In this document: positions 1-5,846 of the stretch, piece after piece
Position numbering within the stretch: position 1 is the first letter of the stretch
Layout of the letters: the number at the start of each line of letters is the position of its first letter
Virus record (IMG/VR): IMGVR_UViG_3300030339_000227
Coordinates: 1 to 24,561 of that record
Length of the DNA stretch: 24,561 nucleotides
Source of the DNA: a virus
Direction: 5' to 3' (one strand)
Notes under the pieces: model-generated
Told to the model about the DNA's origin: nothing
Databases searched by the model: none
Seen by the model: only the letters and a program-made list of their open reading frames with translations
Position numbers and translations under genes: made by a program

Positions 1-358
1 CTTCGGGTGCCAGGGCTTTGGAGGTGGTATCCATTTGCCGTTGTAGGTCGGAAGCGGTTTTTTTGAGCTGGGACATGGTCATGTTCTCGAGTCCCATGGA
101 TTTCTCGTGCTCCTTGACCAACAGGGTATTGTTAGCGATTTCTTTTGAATTAGTTTTATAGGTGGCCTCGAGGTTTTTCCACTGATCGGTGTTCTTTTTT
201 CCCTGGCCTTCGAGGTCGCGCATGGCTTTGCTGATATCCTTGTTGGTGGATATAAGTTCTTTGTTAGCGACATTGAGTTTTTGGATTTCCTGTTGTGCCT
301 GGTTGGCATCTATGGAGAGTATCCATTTTATTTGATCATCGGTTAGTTTTGAGGCCAT
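1..358 (-). CDS. Phage tail tape measure protein, N-terminal part (runs off the window)
   Basis: The reading frame opens with MASKLTDDQIKWILSIDANQ and stays open to the window edge, giving about 119 residues. The visible part is Lys/Gln/Asn-rich and predicted to be helical or coiled coil (repeated NKE, DLEGQGKKN and QLKKTASDLQRQM segments). This is how TP901-type tape measure proteins of Bacteroidota phages usually begin. These proteins set tail length and are usually among the longest phage genes, so most of it lies outside. A gp10-like neck/tail gene ends 63 nt upstream. A 41-bp dispersed palindromic repeat sits 14 nt before the ATG. The call rests on the N-terminus and position only; confidence is good for tape measure and low for subtype. 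Confidence 0.8.
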   Translation of the reverse strand, partial: MASKLTDDQIKWILSIDANQAQQEIQKLNVANKELISTNKDISKAMRDLEGQGKKNTDQWKNLEATYKTNSKEIANNTLLVKEHEKSMGLENMTMSQLKKTASDLQRQMDTTSKALAPE

Positions 359-372
359 GGTGTTTATTTAAA

Positions 373-413
373 GAACCCCTAACCCCTAAAGGGGGATAAG
401 AGTGGGTTAGTAT
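373..413. repeat. 41-bp dispersed palindromic repeat, copy A
   Basis: It contains CCCCTAACCCCTAAAGGGG followed by GGATAAGAGTGGGTTAGTAT. It is identical over 41 bp to 8498-8538, and both copies lie 14-15 nt upstream of an ATG GCC start. On the minus strand CCCC(TTTA)GGGG can form a short hairpin, with a second GGGG as competing partner. Confidence 0.9.
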
Positions 414-421
414 GGATTGTT

Positions 422-820
422 TTATTTTTGTTTTAATTGATTTCCGGCTTCTGTTAGTTGGTCGTGAATGGATGTTTTGATTTCTTCAGTAAGACCGTAT
501 TTTAATTCGGGCAGGGTATCGACATAGAGCTGACCCCATACTTTTTTGTTGTAGACTTTTAGGTTTCCGAGTTTCTTCATATCGAGGAACCGGAGCTTCT
601 TGGTGAACTGCATGGAGAATAAGGATAATCCCTGATTGGCGGCTATTGACAACGATCGTGACCGTACATCTGCGAGGATGGTGTCGATATCAGGAAACTT
701 TTTACGTACATCGTCACCGGCTCCGGCGATGCGTTCGATCTGGATCTTTAGAACGGCATCCAAGCCTTTTTGAACGGTTTGGACGATGAAGGTGTCTTTG
801 ATGATTGTATCGGATATCAT
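422..820 (-). CDS. Putative tail completion/neck protein (gp10-like position)
   Basis: A 132-aa, mostly helical, charged protein. No membrane segment or catalytic motif is seen. It ends 63 nt before the tape measure gene, where many siphovirus maps carry an HK97-gp10-like tail or neck protein, and its size fits that family. The sequence alone does not prove it. The ATG follows a leader holding a 22-bp tandem ATTTACACAGAT repeat, with a rho-independent terminator further upstream separating it from the preceding gene. It could instead be another small tail protein. Confidence 0.5.
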   Translation of the reverse strand: MISDTIIKDTFIVQTVQKGLDAVLKIQIERIAGAGDDVRKKFPDIDTILADVRSRSLSIAANQGLSLFSMQFTKKLRFLDMKKLGNLKVYNKKVWGQLYVDTLPELKYGLTEEIKTSIHDQLTEAGNQLKQK

Positions 821-833
821 ATTTTTTTGATTT

Positions 834-928
834 TCACAGATTTAAGAAGGATTTACACAGATAAGAAAAGAGATTTACACAGATAAGAAAAGAGTTGACC
901 ACAGATTACACTGATTTCCACAGATTAT
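834..928. repeat. ATTTACACAGAT repeat cluster
   Basis: Several copies of the unit (A/T)TT(T/C)ACACAGAT lie in 95 bp, including a perfect 22-bp tandem duplication at 850-871 and 872-893. Related copies occur at 15344-15380. Such units are common in Bacteroidota chromosomes. The cluster is in the leader of the gene starting at 820. No gene lies in 821-1040. Confidence 0.85.
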
Positions 929-972
929 GAAAACAAAGATAAATGAATGAGAAAGGGAAGGAAAGGACAGAA

Positions 973-1003
973 AAAGCCCCGGAACTTAGAGTACCGGGGC
1001 TTT
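973..1003 (-). terminator. Rho-independent terminator after the 130-aa gene
   Basis: Perfect 10-bp inverted repeat AAAGCCCCGG/CCGGGGCTTT with an 11-nt loop, ending in a T-run on the minus strand. It sits 38 nt downstream of the stop at 1041. Because both arms end in A/T runs it could work in both directions. Confidence 0.85.
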
Positions 1004-1040
1004 AAATAGTAAATAGTAAATGAAAAAATAGTAAATGAAT

Positions 1041-1433
1041 TTATTCTCCTAATCCAAAATTTTTATGAATGGATGCATTGATGGCGCGTTTGCGATCTTC
1101 GGCGTTCATAGACTTGTAGGAGTCCTTTTTGCTGTCGATGGTGGATTGTCGAAGAGACGCGCTGAGTTCTGCCTGACCGACTACCCAGCCATCGTTGTAT
1201 GACTCCATTTCGGGGGAATCGGGATCGTTGAGGGCGCGTTCGATATCGCTGAGTGATTGTGAACTGATATGACCGCGCAATATGCTGACGGCATGCGACG
1301 CGGGTAGTGAGTGACGGCCACATTCGTAGAGGATATCGAAGGGGGTTTTATTTTCGATATCGAATGGTTTGGACTGTTTTACGGGTTCCGGGATGATTTC
1401 GTCATCTTCGTCGGGATCTTTGAATTTTTTCAT
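1041..1433 (-). CDS. Hypothetical phage protein, acidic N-terminus, tail region
   Basis: A 130-aa soluble protein with a very acidic, Pro-containing start (KDPDEDDEIIPEPV) and a helical body. There is no signal peptide, membrane segment or recognised motif. It lies two genes before the tape measure gene, the usual place of tail assembly chaperones, so a chaperone or tail-accessory role is possible but unproven. No slippery sequence was seen at its 3' end. A strong terminator follows, so it ends a transcription unit. The antirepressor gene ends 16 nt upstream. Confidence 0.6.
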   Translation of the reverse strand: MKKFKDPDEDDEIIPEPVKQSKPFDIENKTPFDILYECGRHSLPASHAVSILRGHISSQSLSDIERALNDPDSPEMESYNDGWVVGQAELSASLRQSTIDSKKDSYKSMNAEDRKRAINASIHKNFGLGE

Positions 1434-1449
1434 GGGGGTGATAGTTAGT

Positions 1450-2058
1450 TTATTCTTCTAAATCGGTATTTTGCATTTCTAATTCTATAGGTTCTGATTC
1501 TTCTAAAAAATCAAGTTTAAACTGATTCTTATTCATTTTATAATCATCGAATGTATAACCTTTCGCCTGATTCATTTTCTTTTTTGCTTCATCTAAATTA
1601 AACCGGGCATCACGAAAATCATGTTGTAAAGTCTGATACTTGTCTAATTGTATTTCAATGGCACGTCCACGAACTTCGACAAATTCGGCATATTCCGAGA
1701 AATAATCATAAAGCACATTATAACATTGAAGTTTGTACGCAATAACTTCCGGACGCGCTTCATCTTTTACCCTGCTGGTATCAATTGAAAATAACCATCC
1801 GAATACAAATTTAAGAGGTAAACAGAACATTTCATAGTCTTTTCCATCGCTTCCAGTTGCCTTTGTCATAAAGGCAACTGAATTTAATATTTCATCCCTA
1901 TTTATTCGCTGTCTCTGACCCTCAAAATCGACACCTAAAGCTTCACAAAGTGGCTTTATAGGAATAATCTTTTTACTCTTGTTTTCTTCGATCACTACAA
2001 TCGACACACCGTTTACTTTGGCAATTGATCTTTGTTTAATTTCGGGTTTTGTTTCCAT
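1450..2058 (-). CDS. Phage antirepressor, P22_AR_N-type
   Basis: A 202-aa protein. The N-terminal ~110 residues match the pattern of P22-type antirepressor N-terminal domains: a short beta region (VNGVSIVVIEENKSKKI), then IPIKPLCEALGVDFEGQRQR, INRDEILNS and a FCLPLKFVFGWLFSID segment. The C-terminal half is charged coiled coil (about 130-165) with an acidic tail. Antirepressors of this class bind and inactivate phage repressors; here the target is unknown because no repressor is in the window. It is clearly more AT-rich than the flanking genes and has its own promoter overlapped by a 14-bp inverted repeat, so it looks like an independently controlled insert among tail genes. A KilA/BRO-like regulator is an alternative label. 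Confidence 0.85.
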   Translation of the reverse strand: METKPEIKQRSIAKVNGVSIVVIEENKSKKIIPIKPLCEALGVDFEGQRQRINRDEILNSVAFMTKATGSDGKDYEMFCLPLKFVFGWLFSIDTSRVKDEARPEVIAYKLQCYNVLYDYFSEYAEFVEVRGRAIEIQLDKYQTLQHDFRDARFNLDEAKKKMNQAKGYTFDDYKMNKNQFKLDFLEESEPIELEMQNTDLEE

Positions 2059-2092
2059 TTTAATTGATTTAGTAGTTAATAATTCTATGATA

Positions 2093-2136
2093 CAAATATA
2101 GTGTATATAATTATTATATAACTATATACACTATAT
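2093..2136 (-). promoter_or_regulatory. Antirepressor promoter with overlapping palindromic operator
   Basis: TATATTTG (2100-2093, minus strand) matches the Bacteroidota -7 box TAnnTTTG exactly and lies 35 nt before the ATG. A perfect 14-bp inverted repeat, ATATAGTGTATATA at 2096-2109 and TATATACACTATAT at 2123-2136, covers that box and the spacer, as an operator would. The -33 element is weak. The palindrome could instead be an AT-rich terminator for the preceding genes, but no T-run follows it. Confidence 0.6.
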
Positions 2137-2144
2137 ATTTTTTA

Positions 2145-2420
2145 TTATTCATAGAAGAATCCACGGAGTTTTAGTTTGAATTGTGCGATCAGGCTAAGTG
2201 AGTTGTGGAGTTCGACTAATTCTTCATCGCAATAGTTTTGAATGTTGAGCGTGGCTATGTCCTGTATGTGGGATATCGCGGTGACGTATTCTTTTAAGAG
2301 CGTCTGTGAATTTTCGGTTTCGGGTGACATAAATTCGTCGATGAGCATGACCATTTGCAGGTTGATGACTACTCCGTTAATTGTTACCTTGTTTTCGGCT
2401 GGGGTTAGTGTGATTGTCAT
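2145..2420 (-). CDS. Small hypothetical protein, last gene of a three-gene cassette
   Basis: A 91-aa soluble protein: a short beta-rich start (MTITLTPAENKVTINGVVIN), then helices with many Leu/Ile. No motif recognised. Its ATG overlaps the preceding stop in an ATGA junction, so the two are translationally coupled. It is followed by the antirepressor promoter region. Confidence 0.65.
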   Translation of the reverse strand: MTITLTPAENKVTINGVVINLQMVMLIDEFMSPETENSQTLLKEYVTAISHIQDIATLNIQNYCDEELVELHNSLSLIAQFKLKLRGFFYE

Positions 2421-2668
2421 TGTGGGCCTCCTTTTCTGAATGTGGTTGAACCGGTAGTGATCATGCCACGAATCATCGAAATGGCGGTGGATTCGTTGTT
2501 GATCGATAATTTGGATAAACGGATAAGCATTATGTTTTCCTGACGACTACGGATAACTAATGAATGAACGGACGTGTAATGAGTTTTGAAAGCACTCCAT
2601 GAATCGGTAAATTCAGGAGAAGTGAATGGATATATCACTTTTACGGGTGAAATAAATTGATTGATCAT
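2417..2668 (-). CDS. Small hypothetical protein, middle gene of cassette
   Basis: An 83-aa protein beginning MINQFISPVKVIYPF. The start at 2668 is chosen because its ATG overlaps the upstream stop as ATGA, matching the junction at its other end. An in-frame ATG at 2725 would run 60 nt into the upstream gene. It is rich in Ser/Thr and Ile, with no membrane segment or motif. Its function is not recognised. Confidence 0.65.
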   Translation of the reverse strand: MINQFISPVKVIYPFTSPEFTDSWSAFKTHYTSVHSLVIRSRQENIMLIRLSKLSINNESTAISMIRGMITTGSTTFRKGGPQ

Positions 2669-2949
2669 ATTTCGCCCCCTTCCTTTACTAAGCTTTTTTC
2701 GAGTTCCTGAATGTGAAGGGTACATATAATCCCCTTGCTGATCATGACATAAACCATTTCAACATCACTTTGATGGATGGATAAATCAATGCGTTTGTTA
2801 CCGTTGGCCATCTCGCTGATAACATTGAGCATGGTTTCACTAACGGATTGTACACGGGCACGTTTGTGGAAAATTTGTTGTAATGAAGATACAACCGGAT
2901 GGTTCTTTTGATTTTTAGCCTCTTTGAGACTGGATCCTGTTTTGTTCAT
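2665..2949 (-). CDS. Small hypothetical protein, first gene of cassette
   Basis: A 94-aa, basic, helical protein starting MNKTGSSLKEAKNQKNH and ending EKSLVKEGGEI. No motif recognised. It heads three overlapping genes (2949 to 2145) and follows a structured leader that ends in a T-run 31 nt before its ATG, so expression of the cassette may be controlled by termination in that leader. Confidence 0.65.
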   Translation of the reverse strand: MNKTGSSLKEAKNQKNHPVVSSLQQIFHKRARVQSVSETMLNVISEMANGNKRIDLSIHQSDVEMVYVMISKGIICTLHIQELEKSLVKEGGEI

Positions 2950-2979
2950 TTTGATTGATTATTTGGCTTTTATATGTAC

Positions 2980-3064
2980 AAAAAAACGGCTGTACATTTA
3001 CCGGTCGCCAAACCATCAATCATAGAGCAGTGCTCAAAAATCGAAAAGTAAATAATACAGCCGT
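2980..3064 (-). ncRNA. Structured leader or small RNA ending in a T-run
   Basis: On the minus strand ACGGCTGTA (3064-3056) pairs perfectly with TACAGCCGT (2994-2986). After a 2/1-nt bulge, ATTTAC/GTAAAT (3053-3048 with 3001-2996) adds six more pairs. Inside is a perfect GAGCA/TGCTC hairpin (3025-3035). The basal stem runs into TTTTTTT at 2986-2980, just before the gene starting at 2949. This is the form of a terminator-bearing leader (attenuator) or a stand-alone small RNA. No known riboswitch was recognised. Confidence 0.55.
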
Positions 3065-3091
3065 CGTTTATATTGACGCAAAAAAGGGAAT

Positions 3092-3131
3092 AAAAAAACC
3101 CTCTTTAAAAGGGCGTAGTTTTTAAGACTAC
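3092..3131 (-). terminator. Hairpin pair with T-run (terminator)
   Basis: On the minus strand there is a GTAGT/ACTAC hairpin (3131-3115) followed by CCCTTTTAAAGAGGG (3113-3099) and seven T's. It lies ~100 nt downstream of the 133-aa gene and could terminate it, or it could act early in the leader that begins at the promoter 3156-3185. Confidence 0.6.
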
Positions 3132-3155
3132 TCTACATCTGATAGTTTAGCGATG

Positions 3156-3185
3156 CAAATGTGAGAATAATATTTTAATTGACAA
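3156..3185 (-). promoter_or_regulatory. Candidate Bacteroidota promoter for the leader and cassette
   Basis: TTG (3185-3183), 19 nt, then CACATTTG (3163-3156), one mismatch from TAnnTTTG. Predicted transcripts would start near 3150, run through the hairpins at 3131-3092 and 3064-2980, and reach the gene at 2949. Confidence 0.45.
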
Positions 3186-3230
3186 GCATAAGTTTAGTTA
3201 AAAGATATTATTTGTTTAAATTCTACTCTT

Positions 3231-3632
3231 TTATACAAATAAACTATTTATTTCAGAATATATCCTTTCAGTATATTTCCCTGTTTTCAAAGCAATAATA
3301 AATTCCCTTTCATTATAAATTATTCTGATAAATAATTCAGATAAATTTTTCTTTTTTGCACCCAAAGCTCCACCAATTAATAATCCAATACCACCGGTTA
3401 ACATACCTCCTATTAAAGCACCGGCAACCGTTTTTCCGGCTGATCTTGATGTCGCTTTATCAAATGATACATCTATTATATTATCTTTTTTAATAGATAT
3501 ATTTTTACTATTATTTAATAATCCTCTTGATTCTAATTCAATAGTATTATTACAATAATCTATATAAAAACTTGCCTTTTGTGGTTTATTCCAACTTGGA
3601 TGTCCACCATCATATTCAATATCATAAACCAT
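3231..3632 (-). CDS. PH-like domain protein with glycine-rich membrane hairpin
   Basis: A 133-aa protein. N-terminal and C-terminal beta-strand segments (FYIDYCNNTIELES; LFIRIIYNEREFIIAL) flank a Gly/Ala hairpin at about 63-95 (GKTVAGALIGGMLTGGIGLL then IGGALGAKKK). This layout is common in small bacterial PH-like or SHOCT-type proteins, where the Gly hairpin likely inserts in a membrane. It is much more AT-rich than the phage morphogenesis genes, has its own TATCTTTG -7-like box (3672-3665) and is flanked by terminators, so it looks like an independently transcribed accessory gene. Its role in the phage is unknown. Confidence 0.65.
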   Translation of the reverse strand: MVYDIEYDGGHPSWNKPQKASFYIDYCNNTIELESRGLLNNSKNISIKKDNIIDVSFDKATSRSAGKTVAGALIGGMLTGGIGLLIGGALGAKKKNLSELFIRIIYNEREFIIALKTGKYTERIYSEINSLFV

Positions 3633-3683
3633 AAAATTAAATTTAAAGGGTTAATATTATTTGACAAAGATATATAAAATTAC

Positions 3684-3715
3684 AAAAAAAATCCTCACAT
3701 CGCTGCAAGGATTTT
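3684..3715 (-). terminator. Rho-independent terminator after the 245-aa gene
   Basis: AAAATCCT (3715-3708, minus strand) pairs with AGGATTTT (3695-3688), continuing into a run of T's to 3684. It begins only 6 nt after the stop codon of the gene at 3722. Confidence 0.8.
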
Positions 3716-3721
3716 AATAAG

Positions 3722-4459
3722 TTACACCGGTTTAGGGGTAGGGGGTTCTTTTTTCTCGGCGGCAATGCGTGCCAGGCGGTTATCTACCTGTTGGCGAAAA
3801 TACTCGATGTTGTAATTGAGTTTGTCAATCAGGTCATCGTAGGTGTTTTTACCGGATATCACTGCTTTGGCGTTGATAAGCAATACCAGGGAGTTGTAAT
3901 TGGCGTCGATATGTTTCCGGTTATCCATTACATTGAGCGTTTTGGCTTTAATTTTTTCGGCTCCACGCTCCTTGAAATAATCGGTAATAACGATGTTCGA
4001 TTCAATCAACGAGACTAACAGATTTGACAGGCCAATTTTGGCAATATCATCCTGATAGGTAGATTCTAATTCGTCATGGCGTACGGCAATCAACGTGCTT
4101 TGCTCCTGATACGGAAAAGTACGCATGTTGCCGTATTTATTCATCACGAACAGCACTCTTTTACCGGCATTTCGAATGGTTTCGTCGGGATCGAGCGCGG
4201 CTGATTTTACCTTTAACCTGAGGCTGGATTCTATTTCTCCACGCTGTTGAATGGAGTTTTGAATTTCCAGTGTCTTGTCACTTCCCCGGGTGCGGGACAT
4301 GGCGGTGGTTTGATCGAGCACATTATAACTGTAATCGGTCATTACCGGCAATTGATTCATTTCGGTATTAGCGTTTACTAATCCGATCACAATGGTGTGG
4401 AACTGGTGATGCTCGCTGTTGTTGAGCCTCATCAAAGAGAATTTTGAGATTTGTTTCAT
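3722..4459 (-). CDS. DUF6261-like hypothetical protein
   Basis: A 245-aa, largely helical protein starting MKQISKFSLMRLNNSEHHQF. The opening (Lys-x-Ile-x-Lys-hydrophobic-x-x-Leu/Met-Arg-Leu-x-Asn-x-Glu) and overall helical repeat look like the DUF6261 family that is widespread in Bacteroidota. The family has no assigned function that I can state. The C-terminus is Lys/Pro-rich (EKKEPPTPKPV). A palindromic repeat lies 28 nt upstream of the start and a clear terminator follows, so it can be a separate unit. It might be host-derived cargo or a phage protein. The family call is from memory of the N-terminal pattern. Confidence 0.55.
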   Translation of the reverse strand: MKQISKFSLMRLNNSEHHQFHTIVIGLVNANTEMNQLPVMTDYSYNVLDQTTAMSRTRGSDKTLEIQNSIQQRGEIESSLRLKVKSAALDPDETIRNAGKRVLFVMNKYGNMRTFPYQEQSTLIAVRHDELESTYQDDIAKIGLSNLLVSLIESNIVITDYFKERGAEKIKAKTLNVMDNRKHIDANYNSLVLLINAKAVISGKNTYDDLIDKLNYNIEYFRQQVDNRLARIAAEKKEPPTPKPV

Positions 4460-4486
4460 AATTAATTGATGTTTTTTTAAGAATTC

Positions 4487-4513
4487 AACCCCTAACCCCT
4501 AAAGGGGGATAAG
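4487..4513. repeat. Dispersed palindromic repeat copy
   Basis: CCCCTAACCCCTAAAGGGG core with trailing GGATAAGA, located in the leader of the 245-aa gene. The rest of 4460-4627 is AT-rich, with one TATTTTTG -7-like box at 4590-4583 (minus) and no ORF. Confidence 0.9.
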
Positions 4514-4627
4514 AGGAAGACTTAGTTGGTTAGATAAATCGTGAATTATTTACTATTTTATTGATCGATCATAAAATATACGCAAAAATATAAGGCAAAA
4601 TAAATACATAAAAGGACATATTTTAAA

Positions 4628-4690
4628 GAACCCCTAACCCCTAAAGGGGGATAAGAAAAGAAATAAAGAACCCCTAACCCCTAAAGGGGA
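4628..4690. repeat. Two palindromic repeats in tandem, 40 bp apart
   Basis: Copies at 4628-4655 and 4668-4690 share GAACCCCTAACCCCTAAAGG and the joining AAGAAA(A)GAAA sequence. They follow directly after the SufE-like gene's stop and may act as its hairpin 3' end. Confidence 0.9.
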
Positions 4691-4701
4691 AAAAAAGAAG
4701 A

Positions 4702-5091
4702 TTAAAGTAGCAAGTAGAGCATCTGGAGGAGTGCTCCGTATCGTGCGGGGGTGAGGTGGTGAATGAGGTCGGTGCGGAAATGGAAGTCGATCAGGGTGTC
4801 GTATATTTCGTCACGGGTACATCCCTGAAATATTTCTTTGATCACCATTACGAGTCCTGCGGGTATGCATGAGTTAGAACGGCCGTAAATGTGCGCCACG
4901 TCGTCGATATAGGTGCAACAAAAATAGGTGTTACTCATGCAGCCCTGTATTTTGTGAGCGGGGATAACGAGGTGTTCGGGCATGGGTGGCAATTCGTCGG
5001 AGAGAGCCATGAGGTAGTTGAACCGGTTGGGCCATTCTTCCAGAGAGTTGAATATATCAACAAATTCATTTTGGCGTTGTTTCAGGTTCAT
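4702..5091 (-). CDS. SufE-like sulfur-acceptor protein
   Basis: A 129-aa protein, close to the ~138 aa usual for SufE. It follows the family pattern from end to end: RQNEFVDIFNSLEEW with FNYLMAL, then DELPPMPEHL, then IQGCMSNTYFCC around Cys51, then GLVMVIKEIFQGCTRDEI, and a LTPARYGALLQML tail. Cys51 in the GCxS loop matches the sulfur-accepting cysteine (Cys51 in E. coli SufE), which takes persulfide from the cysteine desulfurase SufS for Fe-S cluster assembly. No sufS or sufBCD is nearby; the neighbours are tail-region genes. It may serve host SUF machinery or mature an Fe-S tail protein (lambda gpL carries such a cluster). Extra cysteines at 58, 59, 75 and 91 are unusual. Loss of catalytic function is possible. 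Confidence 0.8.
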   Translation of the reverse strand: MNLKQRQNEFVDIFNSLEEWPNRFNYLMALSDELPPMPEHLVIPAHKIQGCMSNTYFCCTYIDDVAHIYGRSNSCIPAGLVMVIKEIFQGCTRDEIYDTLIDFHFRTDLIHHLTPARYGALLQMLYLLL

Positions 5092-5109
5092 GGTTTTTCT
5101 TGTCTTACT

Positions 5110-5131
5110 CCCCTTTAGGGGTTGGGGGTTC
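5110..5131. repeat. Dispersed palindromic repeat, inverted orientation
   Basis: CCCCTTTAGGGGTTGGGGGTT fits in the 41-nt gap between the stop at 5133 and the SufE-like start at 5091. Confidence 0.85.
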
Positions 5132-5132
5132 T

Positions 5133-5687
5133 CTATTTTACTGAATTTTCATTGTCAAACAGGGCTGTCCAACCCATGCGACCCTCGAATAGTTCGGGGA
5201 TAATGGGGACTATGTTGGCGGGAAACTTTATGAGCTTCAGGGCACAGGCGTCGAGGTCGGTTTGGTCGGTCTGCATTTGTTCAAGGATCGCGTTGAGTAT
5301 GTTGTTGCAATTGTTCATCAACAGGGCTTCGTTCAGGTTATCGTTGTTGGACATGTTGTATTCGCTGCATACGCTGATTCCCATTTTTTCGGAGACGCCA
5401 TCGGTGACGGTAGAGTCGTATGAAAACGCGCCGTATTCAATGAATAGGGTGATACCGCGTGCATTTTTTACGGAATCGCGTACAAACTTTTCGTTGGAGC
5501 TGACAATAAAGGCACCGATAGCGTCGATCACGTTATTTTCGCCCTGATCCATGATATCGGCTACCATCTCATCATACCCGGCACTACGGCTGACGGCTGG
5601 TTGTGAAAAATGATCCTGCAACACGGATTTGGGTACGAACCGTGAGTAGTAGCGAAAAATATTGAGTATAAAGTCTTGTTTGGTCAT
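5133..5687 (-). CDS. Hypothetical phage structural-region protein
   Basis: A 184-aa soluble protein with mixed helices and strands; no motif recognised. Notable segments are the start MTKQDFILNIFRYYSRFVPK and a beta-rich centre (ARGITLFIEYGAFSYDSTVT). It sits between the 309-aa gene and the SufE-like gene, downstream of portal and connector, where tail-terminator or neck proteins often lie. Its size fits those but nothing in the sequence proves it. The start is immediately preceded by a 160-bp octamer tandem repeat that forms its entire leader, which may affect its expression. Confidence 0.55.
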   Translation of the reverse strand: MTKQDFILNIFRYYSRFVPKSVLQDHFSQPAVSRSAGYDEMVADIMDQGENNVIDAIGAFIVSSNEKFVRDSVKNARGITLFIEYGAFSYDSTVTDGVSEKMGISVCSEYNMSNNDNLNEALLMNNCNNILNAILEQMQTDQTDLDACALKLIKFPANIVPIIPELFEGRMGWTALFDNENSVK

Positions 5688-5846
5688 TGGTTGATTGGTT
5701 AATTAGTTAATTGGTTAATTGGTTAATTGGTTAATTGGTTGATTGGTTGATTGGTTGATTGGTTAATTGGTTAACTGGTTAATTAGTTAATTGGTTAATT
5801 GGTTGATTAGTTAATTAGTTAATTGGTTAACTGGTTAATCGGGTAA
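5687..5846. repeat. Octamer tandem repeat, 20 units of TTGGTTAA-type
   Basis: Twenty consecutive 8-bp units with consensus TTGGTTRA (variants TTAGTTAA, CTGGTTAA, TCGGGTAA) and no break in phase. It begins at the ATG of the 184-aa gene and runs into the last codons of the 309-aa gene, whose final Leu-Thr-Ser-stop is written in repeat DNA. An array like this can change length by replication slippage. It is not a CRISPR: there are no unique spacers. Confidence 0.95.

Noticed and set aside
79-309. 76-aa minus-strand frame at the window start
   Set aside because: It overlaps the tape measure frame, which starts with the expected N-terminus and stays open to the edge; this frame is a Lys/Arg/Pro/Ser-rich shadow.
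2974-3051. 25-aa plus-strand frame (MYKKTAVHLPVAKPS...)
   Set aside because: It is embedded in the bulged stem of the structured leader on the other strand and has no partner genes on the plus strand.
4487-4690. CCCCTAACCCC repeats as G-quadruplex or telomere-like DNA
   Set aside because: Each copy has only two or three short G tracts on one strand and a palindromic arm; hairpin formation is the simpler reading.
5122-5547. 141-aa plus-strand open frame
   Set aside because: Antisense shadow of the 184-aa gene, starting in a dispersed repeat.
5687-5846. Octamer array as a CRISPR
   Set aside because: Units are 8 bp, contiguous, with no unique spacers and no cas genes.
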